Positions 12,105 to 23,665 of a stretch of DNA of 64,000 nucleotides are shown piece after piece. The DNA is from Sorex araneus (Eukaryota; Chordata; Mammalia; Eulipotyphla; Soricidae). The translations under genes were made by a program, and so were the position numbers. Each line of letters begins with the position of its first letter. Position 1 is the stretch's first letter. The notes beneath the pieces were generated by a model that had not been told where the DNA came from, ran no database searches, and worked only from the letters and a program-made list of their open reading frames with translations. The stretch spans positions 362,627,517 to 362,691,516 of the forward strand of contig NC_073303.1 of NCBI RefSeq assembly GCF_027595985.1. Reading direction: 5' to 3'.

Positions 12105-12368
12105 AGAATAAATGGGTCAAGCATATGTAAATCAGATAATAATTAGATACTATCTCACAGCAGTGAGACTGGCGTGCATCACAAAAGAACAGAAATAATA
12201 AGTATTGGGGCTGCAGCCATAGTATAGCAAAGTATAATGTATGTCTTGCACCTGGCTGACACAGGTTCGATCCCCAACATCCTGTATAGTCCCTCAACCA
12301 ATACCAGGAGTAGTAACTCCTGAGTGCATAGCTACAACCCCTTAACATCTCTGGATGTGACCCAAAAA

Positions 12369-12401
<33 letters not shown>

Positions 12402-13145
12402 TGAAAGAAAGAAAGAGAAAAAAAGAAAAAATGACTTAAAAACAAAAAACCCAACCAACCAACCAAACAAACATAAAAAACCCCAATGAGTGTTGGCATG
12501 GATTCAGGGGAAAAAGGAACCTTCATTCACTGCTGGTAGGAATGTTGGCTGATCTAGCCTTTTGGAAAAACAATATGGATACTCCTTAAAAAGCTAGAAA
12601 TTGAGCTCTCTATATTACCTGGCAATTTCACTTCTTGGTATCTAACCCAAGAGCCCCACAACTCTATTCAAAAAAGATATTTGCACTCCTATGTTAATTG
12701 CAAACTATTCACAATAACCCCAAATGACTCAAGTGCCAAAGAAAAGATAGCTTGAGAAAGAAATTATGGTATATGTACACAGTGGAATCCTACTTGATTG
12801 TAAGAAAAGATGAAATCAAGCAATTTGCTGTTTCCTATATGAATCTGGAGAGTATCATGCTGAGCGAAGTTTGTCACAGGAGAAGGACAGAAACAGAATA
12901 TTCTCTCTCATATTCTGGATATGTATTTAAGAGAAAAGCAAAAGCACAAAGGCAACAGATACCGAGAACCGATCTTCAGGAAGTTTTCCATGGGGGAGGG
13001 GTTCTGGGATAAATAGGATGTGGGTGGACACTGGGACAATGATGGAGGGAAATGAACACTGGTGGGGATGAGATGCAAGAAACCCTAGGATTAGGAATAT
13101 TGCAAAGTACCTACAATAAAATTAAAAAGCATAAATGAATAAAAA
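12105..13145 (+). mobile_element. L1 3' end (ORF2 C-terminus plus 3' UTR), split by a SINE
   Basis: Sense L1 is seen at 12130-12200 (ATACTATCTCACAGCAGTGA) and 12485-13145 (GGAACCTTCATTCACTGCTGG, ATATTTGCACTCCTATG, TATGGTATATGTACACAGTGG, GAGAGTATCATGCTGAG). It ends in a G-rich 3' UTR (CATGGGGGAGGGG, GGGTGGACACTGGGACAATG) and an A-rich tail near 13120-13145. The frame encodes the familiar L1 ORF2 tail pattern (KKLWYMYTVESYLIVRKDE at 12758). It is 5' truncated and inactive. Confidence 0.85.
12206..12484 (+). mobile_element. SINE type A nested in L1, with long A-rich tail
   Basis: GGGGCTGCAGCCATAGTATAG, a B box reading GGTTCGATCCCC, GGATGTGACCCAAAAACC and then a roughly 110-base A-rich tail of AAAAG, GAAA and AACC microrepeats. 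Confidence 0.8.
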
Positions 13146-13319
13146 AATAAAATAAATATGGGAGAAAGCAGATATTGATTTTAAATGTACTCAGGGGACA
13201 ATTATTGAAAACTTAAAATATAAAAAACAGTGTAAACTTCTAAGTTTGTTTTAACTTTTAAATCAAAACGAATGCTCTTTCAACAAAAACAGGAAAACAA
13301 AATAACTTGTTTTAAAAGT

Positions 13320-13565
13320 TACATGCACACCTTATGTACATTGTAGCATTTACAGTAGCTGAAATTGTTTGGAACAATCTAGATGCACATTGACAAATAA
13401 ATGGACAAAGAGGTGATATATACACATAATAGGACACTACCCAGCCATTTAAGAAGACAGTGTCTAAAGGGAATTATATCAAATAAAATAAACCAGAGGC
13501 AGAATGACAAACATTATATAATTTAACTCAAATTTGGAGAATCAGAAATTGAACTATTTCCTTTT
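13320..13565 (+). repeat. Old L1 ORF2 3' fragment
   Basis: TTGTAGCATTTACAGTAGCTG, GATGCACATTGACAAATAAATGG, ATAGGACACTACCCAGCC and AAGTGAA-like motifs follow the order of the L1 ORF2 end. It is more diverged than the element just upstream. Confidence 0.6.
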
Positions 13566-13936
13566 GACTTCTGGCTGAGTTTCAGAGCTGAGACGTGGAA
13601 ATGCCCCCATTATCCATCTCATTTTTCACTATTATTTACTGCTCTGAACAGCTGCTATATCTGGGGTTTAAAATTGTCTCCTTAATCTTGATGCATGGAT
13701 AAACTTTTTAATTTAAGATATATTTACAGTAGAACTAAGAAATTTAATTTCCCTCATTTCTCCTAAGAATCCTGAACCATTACCTCTACTTACATTTGTG
13801 AATTAAGCAAACTGAATAAATGGCACAATAAATCTAGGTAGATGCAGAGTCGTTGCTATGTTCCAATGCCTCATGATTCTGACTTATTTTTTTGGTGAAC
13901 CAAGATATTTTTTATTGAAGAAAAATTTATTTAGAA

Positions 13937-14750
13937 AGATTTGAGGGGATAGAAAGAAAGAAATATATATTCAAGAAAGAACAGAGGCGTCCTCAGAGTG
14001 GAAGAAAGCAAAAAGAGGAAGATACATAGAAAGAATACTTCTAAAAAATGTTATTTTTAAAAAATGTATTCTCAAGGGAGAACATGGACTTGAAAAGAGC
14101 AAGCCAATTCTGACTAATTTTAATCAGCTTTATTTTCAGTACCTGGAAATGAGAAAGGTCCTGCCCTTTGTCACTCCTGAGGAATAATATTTTGGTTCCT
14201 GGTGGAGGAACCAAACAACATTTTGATTCCAAGGTCAAGATGGAGAACAATCTTTGAGAACAAAGCAAAAAGGCTCAGGAATGAGACCTTAGACAAGACC
14301 AAAAAATTGAAGATTCAAGTTCAAGGATTGACAATAGTTTACATGCTTGCTGAACCAGAGGACAAACTAGAGAAAGACGTGAGGGGATAGAAAGAGAGAA
14401 AATTCAGGAGTCTCCAGAGTAGAACAAAAGTAGAAGAGAAAGACACACACTCGGAGAGAATCTATTTTTTTTAAAAGTCATTTTAAAGTATTTTCTCAAG
14501 GAATTGAAAAGAGCAAGCCAATTCTGCTTAATTTTAATCAACTTTTTTTTTTACTAAGTAGCAAGAAAATTGGAACAGTTCTTGCCCTTGTCATCCATCA
14601 CCGACCAACAACATTTTCATCTTTGAACAATCTTCAAGAATGAAGAAAGAAAGGCATGAGACCTGAGAGCAGACCAAAAATTTTGGATTCAAGTTCAAGA
14701 ATTGACAATAGTTTATATACTTGAAGAACCAGAGGGCAAACCAGAAGATG
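13937..14750 (+). repeat. Diverged tandem duplication, period 438 bp
   Basis: GAGGGGATAGAAAGA-AG occurs at 13943 and 14381. Both units continue in the same order: AGAGTGGAAGA/AGAGTAGAACA, TTCTCAAGG, TTGAAAAGAGCAAGCCAATT, TTTTAATCA, AACAACATTTT, GATTCAAGTTCAAG, ATTGACAATAGTTTA and GAACCAGAGG. The second unit is shorter because of deletions. I cannot assign the unit to a known repeat family. Confidence 0.8.
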
Positions 14751-15384
14751 AATATGGGTTCAAAGATACACAATGACTGATGCAAAAAATCTGGCGCTGC
14801 AATGCAATCCAAGTTCCCAACCGAGAAGCTTTTAAGTGCCACAGTCCCCAAAGCTTTCATGAAGCCAAGCGGAAACCTCAGGATTAGAAGCGATTTCGTC
14901 TAGTGTTGATAGAGGAGACAACATCAACCAAATTACAGCCCTAATTACCTTAAAGCCATTACATTTTCACCAGGGCACAAGTCAAGCAAGTGCCTCATTT
15001 TCTATTTGATTCTTGCTGCGCCATCAGGTCTTGACACCGGAAGTTTCTAGACATCAGTCAAGCCTAGACCAAAGGCAAATGGACCTTGCAGATGACTTGC
15101 CTAGAGTAATTCCAGATTTTTATGACTGCAGAAGAATGGTAGAAAATTGGAGAAAATCCATAATGACTTGTGTAATGTGAATTTTGTTAGAGCTTGTCTC
15201 GTATGTACTCGTCTTATATGTACTTATTAACTCAGAGACATTTTCACTTGCAGTTGAATTTATAAATAAATGCCATATTATCATAATCAGTTCAAAGATA
15301 GAATATTTCCAAATTCCCTTCCTGTGATGTCCGGTTATAATTCAACTTTTCTCCACCTCCTGCAAGGTAACTACTATTATGAGT
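14751..15384. other. Unassigned stretch following the tandem duplication
   Basis: No coding or RNA feature is supported. It may belong to the same unknown element as the duplication, since purine-rich composition continues to about 14880. Confidence 0.3.
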
Positions 15385-15634
15385 TTTAATGGCACGACAG
15401 CACAGCGGTAGCTTTTGCCTTGCACGCAGCCAACCCGAGTTGGATTCCTCCACCTCTCTCGGAGAGCTCTCCGAGTTACCGAGAGTGTCTCGCCTGCATG
15501 GCAGAGCCTGGCAAGCTATCCGTGGCGTATTCAATATGCCAAAAACAGTAACAACAAGTCTCAAAATGGAGACATTATTGGTGCCTGCGCGAGCAAATTG
15601 ATGAGCAATGAGATGACAGTGACAGTGATATTAA
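15385..15634 (+). mobile_element. SINE type B (tRNA head plus RTE-like tail)
   Basis: GGCACGACAGCACAGCGGTAG, TTGCCTTGCACGCAGCCAAC, B box GTTGGATTCC, CTCTCGGAGAG, the paired GAGCCTGGCAAGCTA blocks, GGCGTATTCAATATGCC, ACAGTAACAACAAGTCTC, GGAGACATTATTGGTGCC, GAGCAAATTGATGAGCAA and terminal GACAGTGACAGTGA. There is no A-tail. Confidence 0.9.
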
Positions 15635-15819
15635 TCATCCTCCCTAACACACATTTCTGTGTGTATCTCTAACAAGTACTTCAGTCTTAGTACGTCTCTA
15701 GTCCCTACTACCTTATATTTGTGAGACTCAAATATCTAATATACTAAGCAGTAATTTTGATGATCCCATTTTACATTTTGTTGTAACAAACAATATAAAA
15801 TAAATTATTTCATGCTTTC

Positions 15820-16458
15820 TATGGGGGTAGGCTTGCAGGTGGGGGATATGGGAAATTGGGGACAATGGTAAGGGAAGGTCACACTGGTGATAAGCTGTTG
15901 CTTATCTAAGAAGCTTTGTATTGATCATTTAAATCTGAATGATAATCTAGCTGAATTAAATATTCTTGGTGAGGTTTTCATTTCACTTGTTTGTTTTGCT
16001 ATATCTCACTATTCTCTTCTGGCTCAGAGAGACTCATTTGATAGATCGGCGGTGAATCTAATTGGCATGTGATTTCCTTTTTCGATCATGCTGCTTTCAG
16101 TATTCTGTCTCTATCTTTGGCTTTTCATTCTGGTTATAATGTCTTGGGGTTTGTCTATTTGGGTTTATTTTTGCAGGGACCCTTTAAGCCTCTTGGACCC
16201 TAATGACTGAATTTATCAACTCTGGGAAATTCTGATGTATGATGTTTTTAGTGATGATTTATCAAATTTGTCTTTATCAGGTGATTTATATATGGTTCCT
16301 CTTGAACTCACCCTCTGGTTCTCAGATGTGCTACTCATTTCTTTTGAGACTTCTGTCGGCTGTTTTTTAGAGGTTTTTTTGGTGCATCTCATCTTGGAAG
16401 CTCATCAGTCTTTTCCTCAGCTGCAATTATTCTGCTGTTCTGATCTTCTATTGACTTA
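15820..16458. repeat. Probable old L1-related sequence
   Basis: About 15826-15893 resembles an L1 3' UTR in sense (GGGGACAATGGTAAGGGAAGG). About 15960-16458 is pyrimidine-rich and reads like an antisense L1 5' region (ATGTCTTGGGGTTTGTC, CTTTAAGCCTCTTGGACCC). Both are recalled patterns and low confidence. Confidence 0.3.
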
Positions 16459-16682
16459 AAATTTTTTTTTTAATTGAATCACGGTGAGGACAGTTACAAA
16501 GCTCTCAGGTTTAAGTCTCAGTCATACAATGATCAAACACCCATCCCTTCACCAGTGCACATGTTTCACCACCAAGAACCCCAGTGTACCCCTCATCCCA
16601 CTCCTCACCCTGCCTGCGTAGCAGATGATTTTCACTTTACTCTCTCTTTACTTTGATTACATTCAATGTTTGGACAGAAAAA
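16459..16682 (-). repeat. Antisense type I / L1-like retroposon 3' end
   Basis: Poly-T, AATTGAATCACGGTGAGGAC, TTACAAAGCTCTCAGGTTT, AGTGCACATGTTTCACCACC and TTTACTTTGATTACATTC match the 3' end of the type I composites at 34508 and 44034. Confidence 0.65.
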
Positions 16683-16684
16683 CC

Positions 16685-16717
16685 ATTATTATTATTATTA
16701 TTATTATTTATTTATTG
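16685..16717 (+). repeat. (ATT)n microsatellite
   Basis: About ten ATT units between two antisense retroposon 3' ends. Confidence 0.85.
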
Positions 16718-16719
16718 TT

Positions 16720-17612
16720 AAAAATTTTATTGAATCACCATGAGATTGCTACAAGCTTTCATGTTTGGGTTACAATCTCACAATGATCGAACATCCATCC
16801 CTCCACCAGTGCACATTCCCCACCACCAATATCCCGGGTATACCCCCCCCCTTTCCCACCCTCCCCCTGCTTCCATGGCAGACAATATTCCCCATACTCT
16901 CTCTCTACTTTTGGGCATTATGGCTTGCAACACAGACACTGAGAGGTCATCATGCTTGGTCCATTATCTACTTTCGGCATGCATCTCCCATTCCAACTGG
17001 TTCCTCCAGCCATCATTTTTTTAGTGATCCCTTCTCTATTCCATTTGCCTTCTCCCCCCCCCCCCGCTCATGAAGTAGGATTCCAGCTATGGGGCAATCC
17101 TCCTGGCCCTTGTATCTACTGTCCTTGAGTGTCAGCCTCATATGATGTTATTCTATACTCCATAAATGAATGCAGTCCTTCTATGTCTATCCCTCTCTTT
17201 ATGACTCATTTCACTTAGCATGATACTCTCCATGTCTATCCATTTACAAGCAAATTTCATGACTTTGTCTCTCCTAACAACTGCATAGTATTCCATTGTG
17301 TAGATGTACCAAAGTTTCTTTAACCAGTCATCTGTTCTAGGGCACTTGGGTTGTTTCCAGATTTTGGCTATTATGAATAGTGCTGCAATGAACATATAGG
17401 TACAGATGTCATTTCTACTGTGCTTTTTTGCATCCTTGGGATATATTCCCAGAAGTAGTATTGTAGGGACATATGGAAGCTCAAATTCTAGTATTTGAAT
17501 GACTGTCTATATTGTTTTCCAGTAAGGCTGGACCAGTTGGCATTCCCACCAACAGTGAAAGAGTGTCCATTTTTCCCTACATCCACACCAGCACTGTGTA
17601 AGCTCTGAACAC
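16720..17612 (-). mobile_element. L1 3' end, antisense (ORF2 tail and 3' UTR)
   Basis: Starts with an A-tail complement and TTATTGAATCACCATGAGA, then a C-rich 3' UTR and CTCATGAAGTAGGATTCCAGC. The ORF2 C-terminus reads on the minus strand from 17395 to 17153: KKLWYIYTMEYYAVVRRDK, then MESIMLSEMSHKERDRH. Further upstream ORF2 codons extend to about 17600. It is 5' truncated. The peptide pattern is diagnostic of mammalian L1 ORF2. Confidence 0.9.
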
Positions 17613-17629
17613 AACTGGAGGTGGCCCAA

Positions 17630-17815
17630 ATTGTTATTTTTGGGCCACTTCCAGCTGTGCTCAGAGCTTACTCCTGCCTCTTTGCTCAGGGACTTGGATG
17701 TGCATTCAAAGATCACTCCTGGCAGTGCTCAGGGGACGATATGGGATGCTGAAGATCAAACACAGATCGGCTGTGTTCAAGGCAAAGGCTCTATCTACTG
17801 TGCTATTGCTTGCTC
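17630..17815 (-). repeat. SINE type A, diverged
   Basis: Antisense: CAGAGCTTACTCCTGCCTC, ATCACTCCTGGCAGTGCTCA, GGGATGCTGAAGATCAAACA and TGTGCTATTGCTTG. Confidence 0.65.
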
Positions 17816-19280
17816 TGTCTGTAGTTAATTTTAAGTTCATTGAAGATGGTTATTTTTGTCTTCTGACTTTCACTCTTGCTTTGGAGGGGTCATATAACAT
17901 TTTAATATAATATAGCAAGCTACATTAAAAATATGTGGGAAGTTTGTTCTTAATGCCAGCTTTCCTAGGTGCTTTGTCTCATTCTTTATCAGTCTGCATT
18001 AGATACCACTGAGAAGTTTAGTACGATAAAGAATCTGAGTTAGCGGACCATTTCACAATAGGGGGTTTAGAAACAACCAGAGAAACTGAATTAATGAGTT
18101 AGGACTTGCCTGTGCCCAAAGACAAAAAAACGGTAAGCACTAATCTTAAGGTAAGGCATCGTCATTTAATGTTTGCCTAATGAGAAATCCCGAGATTAAG
18201 AATTCAATCACGTAACCGTATTTTAGGAATATATCTCTTACACACAAGGAGACTTGTCTGCTCTTGAAACAGGATATGTTGCAATTCTAATAATATTTTG
18301 GAAATTCACATTACTAACCCTTTCCCAAAGTTGTTGGCTAATAGGAAATGTGTAATAAAAGGATCTTTAAGGTCTTCTATTCTCTATTCTGTTTTGTATT
18401 ATACCTTGTCAAAGGGTCAACACTCAGATTGGCAGGAAAAACTTATTGCCCATTCCATCTTTTGCATAATGTACATTTTAACTTGTAAGAAGCAGAAAAA
18501 CACCAGGCATTCTTTCTTTTCTTGTTCCCATTTATCTAAAAGATTAGGATATAATTCTTACATAGCCTAAAGCAATATATAGTGAAGAAGCTGATGAGAT
18601 TTGCCTAACATAATCCTTGATTCTTAGTCAAGAACTACTGAAATGTAATACTTCCTCTTTTTATATTTTTACTCTATCTTAAGTAACATAATATTCTTTT
18701 TCTCCTTGTTTATTTTAGTATTGTCACTTATATTAGTAGCAGGGTAGTTATTACTTGCCATTCACTTAAATTTATCATGATCTAATAATCTCAATATTGT
18801 CTAATTTTTGGACAGTTTCGACCTTAGTCATCACCATAATCCTTCTATTTGCTTAAGCACAGAACTCTGCAATATTCATAATTAAGGAGTGGCCTTGTGG
18901 GCTTTTAAAAAGCAAAATCCAAATTCCTAACCTGTGAGAAATCAAGTTTCAGTTATTTCTTTAAAAGTTTAGTGAAATAAGAAGGGCAAGGGTTCACATC
19001 TGTTCAGAATCCTGGAGACATTCTAGCAGTTTAGATAATCTCTGCACATTGTTTTTTTGATGGCAGCCAATGTTTTATTTTTCCCAAATAACATAAATCG
19101 TGTACTTTGTGGTTGAATTTGGACAGTTTCCCAGAAAATAGATGACTATTGTTTTCCATAATCCAGAATGAATAAATAAAAAGTAATTAGTTTAACATAA
19201 ATCTAGTATTTCCTAATTTCTAATCCCAAAGTGAGTGCAGGCATCTTTGGAGCAGCATTGAAGATACCAGAACTTTCGGG
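17816..19280. other. AT-rich sequence upstream of the DYNAP-like first coding exon
   Basis: No repeat or exon is clearly visible. The frame upstream of the DYNAP ATG stays open back to a TAA at 19221, and a pyrimidine-rich tract with CAG at 19238-19240 could be an acceptor. A 5' exon may therefore lie further upstream, but I cannot place it or a promoter. Confidence 0.35.
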
Positions 19281-19337
19281 ATGGACAGAAAACAACAGCG
19301 GCAAACTATGGATATTGAACAAAATGCAACTGAGATG
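19281..19337 (+). CDS. DYNAP: DYNAP-like coding exon 1
   Basis: Nineteen codons from ATG (MDRKQQRQTMDIEQNATEM) to a consensus donor GTGAGT at 19338. This ATG was chosen because MDRK recurs in the recalled human protein, where it is internal. The true start could therefore lie in an earlier exon, and the frame is open upstream to 19224. Confidence 0.72.
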
Positions 19338-22300
19338 GTGAGTGTTGAGAATGCCTGACAATATCCTTTATGGCCAATATTCTTACTCACAACATTCAGT
19401 TTTTAGCCCTTCAAGAAAAGTTAAGCTCCTTTCCTCTCCTATGTTTGCTAGTACAGGATTGCTATAGGGATTGCTAAATTTTGATTTTTATAGCAGAAAA
19501 CAATGGTAGACAATTAATAATAGACAAAGTTTTAATAGAAGACTTTAAATGTTATGTTGGTAGCAGATATTAACAGGGCTATTTAGATGTTTATATATTT
19601 TGCTCCAATTCAATAAAAACATTTGTTTTCATGGACCTATTGGTATTTAAAGTAGTAGTTGATGGATAATGTCTCATGACTGAGGGAATTGCACTTAAAA
19701 TGTGTACCTCTAACAAAAAAATAAATCAAATTTACTAGTAGGTATAAAGGGTTTTTTTTTTCTTTGACCATTTAAATAAATCTGGATCTTTATGTAAAAG
19801 TCCTTACTTGTTGCTGGTGTCAGAATTAGAGACTGAATTCACATTTCTCACACAGTTTTTTTCATTATTAGATATTACATTTCCAAAAACTAGAGTTGTA
19901 AATTCAAAAAAATGAAAAAATGCAAATTGATGAAAACTCACACAAGTTTTTAGTTTGTACAAGTTCTAATTGTCATGAAATGAGTGTCCATATTTTGAAT
20001 ACTGTTATTTGTAAGTAAATGTAAACTAATTGAAGGTACTTATATGTATACTCTAGAATTTCTTTAAACTTGTCTTTATCCTATAGTCTATCCATGAAAC
20101 TGATTACTAAATATCTTCATCTATTATTTCTTATTGCATCAAATCAGTGAATTGAATGTGTTTATATTTTGCATTATTATACCTAAGTTGGAAACAAGAA
20201 AGAAATTATTAATATGAAATGAAAGGTGAAACAATTATATATTAAATTATGCATTTAAAAACATTCCTAGGAAAGAAAAATGAATCTTATAGTTTATGTC
20301 AGCTTGCATATCTGAAACAAATGAGGAGGAAAAAAACCAAAGATAGGATTGGGTATAATAACTGCTTTACAACTTGAAGGTTCATTTGTGATCATTTGTG
20401 GGATTAAATAACAGACTATCATAATCTTAATTTGTAGATTTGTCTTATTTTAAGGAAGTTGTAAAATGTTGCTGTATTAATATTGTAATATTTATATCAT
20501 ACCATTTGATGTCCTTTTTCTTAATAAATGAGTTATTGTGTTCATCTAGAATGCCAAAAATATTTATGCAATTCAGTCTACCAATTCAGTTGATTAATTA
20601 TGCTAGAATACTGAGATTTTGAGAAAAGAAGAAATGATTAGAAATTCTTACTTTTTACTAACATGACAAATATACCTTTTTAAATCCCCAAATAAATGTA
20701 GCCACATTTTAAAAGCCACTGGTAGAGATATATATCTGCATATTTGAAAACATTTGGGAAAAATAGAAATTTCTTGTAAAATATGATCATCTTTGATCCA
20801 TTACTTTCAGAAAAATCAATTAAAATTACGCTTCCTTTACCTTTGTCCTCTGCCATTTAATTTTATTCTTTAGGTTAAATTAATTTTGCCACGTAATTTT
20901 TGGGAGGTGAATTTTACTCAAGGCTTTTCTCTACAAATTCTGTAGAGACCTTCATGAAAATTCAAAAGACTGAGAGCTTAGACAACTGACGTTTTTAAAT
21001 TAATCAACTTTTTGATCATTAGTAAAGTTTTATAAATTTTATATAATTTATGTTACTGTTAAGATCAGTTTCTACTATTCATACATGCACATGAAACAAC
21101 AATATAAAACATTATATAGACATCTTATATTTTAATTATCAGTTAAGTAGTTGTTACTTTTGATATAATTTGATTCTATGGGATTTTATTTATACAATCA
21201 CATCATCTAGAAATAACAAATTTTATTTTCTATTTTTATTATTTCTATATACTCATTACAGCTTCTAGAAAAATTATCTAATATTTCTGGTAGAAGATAG
21301 TTCACTCTTCTGAATTTAAAGGAATCTGAGTATCTATTTTTGATGCTTCACTCTTGATGTGGCTATTGTTCTGAGATAAACTTTATATCACATTCTTTTA
21401 CTTTTAGCTCTTAGATATTTGTAGTATTTGTTTTTGTCAGAGCTGGTTGCTAAAGCTTTGTTAAATGTTCCATGGACATCTGTGGAGACAATCATTAAAT
21501 TTTCCTTCTTTGTTCATTTTGGTGAAAAAGAATGTATTTGTATCATTCATACCATTGGACCATTACTGAAGATTCAGATTCTTTGAGCATGTGGTTGTGT
21601 CTCATTTGATGTATGCTGGATTCATTTCATTTTCAAATGTATTTTAGATACTTTTGTTCCTAGAAAAAAATGAACTTTTTCATCCTTAGTAAGTGCTCAA
21701 GGTTATGTATTTATAGTTACTTAAAAATTCTTTCTCTGCAGTTACCCAGAAATCCATACTGCTCAAATGAAGGCCCACCACACTGTGGCTGTAAATTTCC
21801 CAATGTGACCCTCCAGCCGCAGTGGGTAAGACTAGGGACCTGGGGACGGTGGGACATCGGGTGAGAGAGAGCAGGCAGGCCCTGCGCTCTTGGTCCCTCT
21901 GCGGACCAATACTGTCCTTTCACCCTTCTTTGGCCACCTGCCCTGTACTTCTGCATTGCCATTCTGCTGTCTTCTGGCTATCATGCGTCCTGTGACCCCT
22001 AAAAGTTTCTTCTTGCTGTTTTCTATTTGTTTAGACCGTGTTCCAGTCAGAGACAATTATTTTTCTATTTAGTCTTTCCAAATCTCACGAACTTCCATTT
22101 ATTATTGTTCACGAAATAAAAATGTATTTAACAAATAATTTGCTAATTATAAAGTCTCAGCACCTGAGGTGAAAATGGGAAACAATCAGTGAGACAAGAA
22201 TATCTGCAATTTTACATCACCCAAAGATAATCAGCCTAAATTTTTGACATGCCTTTTCATTATTTTCTACCATGGGAAGTAATTTAATAATATATTAATT

Positions 22301-23008
22301 TAATGTGATATATTTATGAGGTTAAAACATTTGCATAGAAAGGAAGCTTTATTGCTTTATTTATTGTTTAATTTAAAAGGGATAATTATTGGGCTAGTTT
22401 ATCTTCATGGATAAAATAGACATAAAATACACATGGATAAAACACACGCATACACATACACACACCTGTGGACAAAGTGTGTGTATGTGTATGTATGTGA
22501 GTGTGTGTGCGTGTTTGAGATATAGGGAAAGAGAGAGAGAATAATTATACATGTAAATGGCAACATTTGGTATAATAAAAAGATTAGTTTTACTGTAGTT
22601 GAAATCACCATTACGTAATTTTCTAAAATCCCATTTTACAATCCCTTACAGGTCGCATCAAAGCCATGGTCTCTCTGGAAAACATTTCTGGTGTGTCTGT
22701 TGGCTTGTCTAATTGCAACAACCCTAGTTGTTTTGGTCTTATATTTTGTCCACTTCGGCAAAGCCCCCAACAATGGTAACAGCATCATCATTCACACAGA
22801 TGGAAAGTCCACCCATGTCACCTGCATCTTTGATTCGGCCTCACCGACCCAGTCAGAACCTCAGACCACCTTCTCTACCACACCTGAGGCAAATCAGAGC
22901 TCTACAACCCTGCTGAGCACTGTCTACTATCCAACACCTACTGGACCACCATCTACGGTGCCGACTGTCAAAACCACGGTGGATCATGAAGTGGAAATTG
23001 AAGAATGA
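19281..23008 (+). CDS. DYNAP: DYNAP-like single-pass membrane protein, three coding exons
   Basis: The joined coding sequence is 19281-19337, 21742-21825 and 22652-23008: 165 codons plus TGA, every junction in phase 0 with GT-AG splice sites (gtgagt, gtaaga; ctgcag, ttacag). The N-terminus starts MDRK. Exon 2 adds a Cys-rich patch with a CGC motif (residues 34-36). Exon 3 begins with PWSLWK, then a hydrophobic span at about 58-80 (TFLVCLLACLIATTLVVLVL) and a Ser/Thr/Pro-rich tail with one NQS sequon (128-130) and an acidic end (VEIEE). The MDRK start, the WS-WK-FL-CLLAC motif at the membrane and the Thr-rich tail match what I recall of human DYNAP, reported to bind dynactin and to sit in Golgi and plasma membrane. 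It is shorter than the human protein of about 210 residues, perhaps because an upstream exon is missed or the tail is shorter. No frameshift or internal stop is seen. Confidence 0.8.
19338..21741 (+). other. DYNAP intron 1
   Basis: 2,404 bases, AT-rich, starting GTGAGT and ending CTGCAG. I see no recognisable SINE or L1 in it, which is unusual for this window. Short open frames such as 20440-20622 look random. Confidence 0.65.
21742..21825 (+). CDS. DYNAP: DYNAP-like coding exon 2
   Basis: Twenty-eight codons between TTTCTCTGCAG and GTAAGA. It encodes a cytoplasmic Cys-containing segment (YCSN, HCGC) ending in QPQW. The acceptor has a good pyrimidine tract. Confidence 0.75.
22438..22525 (+). 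repeat. (CA)n / (TG)n inverted microsatellite in intron 2
   Basis: An ACACACGCATACACATACAC stretch at about 22442 is followed, after CTGTGGACAAA, by GTGTGTGTATGTGTATGTAT. The two halves are nearly complementary and could form a hairpin. Confidence 0.85.
22652..23008 (+). CDS. DYNAP: DYNAP-like coding exon 3 (membrane span and tail)
   Basis: Opens after CCCTTACAG with VASKPWSLWK. It encodes the transmembrane helix and the whole luminal or extracellular Thr/Ser/Pro-rich tail, and stops at TGA 23006-23008. The exon continues as 3' UTR. Confidence 0.82.
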   Translation, partial: VASKPWSLWKTFLVCLLACLIATTLVVLVLYFVHFGKAPNNGNSIIIHTDGKSTHVTCIFDSASPTQSEPQTTFSTTPEANQSSTTLLSTVYYPTPTGPPSTVPTVKTTVDHEVEIEE

Positions 23009-23430
23009 TGTTTTGAGTCCTCAGCCTGCTCCAAAGCAAATCAACATCCGTTCTCTGAAAAAGCCTTGTCCACAGTGTTCTCTTCTCCCTGCCAAGAAGT
23101 TCCAATGTGTTTGGCTTCGTGAGATCTTGTGTCTCTTGCTCAATTATTTGCTGAATTCCCAGATGGTAATGACTCAGTGTTGGACCTCCTCATGTCCAAA
23201 TAACTGGAAAAGAAAAATTTCAATGAAGTCTAACTTATCCAGCCTGGGGCCTAGAGTTTTCTTTGTATTCCTCCCAAAACAACAACTTCATTTATCACTA
23301 ATAAGAATTTCAACGGCTAAAAAGGTTTCCAGCTGGATCCTGACCTTAACTCTCTGTATGTTGCTTCTTTTCATTGTTTGTAGGAGGCACTCCTTAGCCA
23401 TGCTCAGGATATTAAAGACTGTTCTTCCTG
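23009..23430 (+). other. Putative DYNAP 3' UTR with ATTAAA polyadenylation signal
   Basis: No in-frame coding continues after the TGA. The hexamer ATTAAA at 23411-23416 is the first reasonable polyadenylation signal. The 230-codon open frame starting at 22986 is an overlapping frame without protein-like features. Confidence 0.4.
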
Positions 23431-23559
23431 GAAATTCTGATTCTAAGCCAATTAGGCCTGAGCACGTGTTCAGGCCCTGTGGTTCTGGAGATTACGTGGG
23501 TTACCCCACAGTGCTCAGGAAGGTTTCCAAAGACAAGTTCAGAAGTTTGGGGTCCTCCA

Positions 23560-23665
23560 GGGCTATCCCCTGCAGTACTGGGGGACCATGTGGTAGCATG
23601 TGGTGCTGGGTTGGCTGCATGCAAGGCCTACGCTTTAACCCTAAGCTTTCTCTCAGAGTCCTCTA
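23560..23665 (-). repeat. Old SINE fragment
   Basis: Antisense remnant: GCAGTACTGGGGGACCATGTGG, GTGCTGGGTTGGCTGCATGC, AAGGCCTACGCTTTAACCC. Confidence 0.45.

Noticed and set aside
15387..15564. Open frames with LASYPWRI and AWQAI-like peptides, also seen at other positions
   Set aside because: They are recurring translations of the type B SINE, not a protein family.
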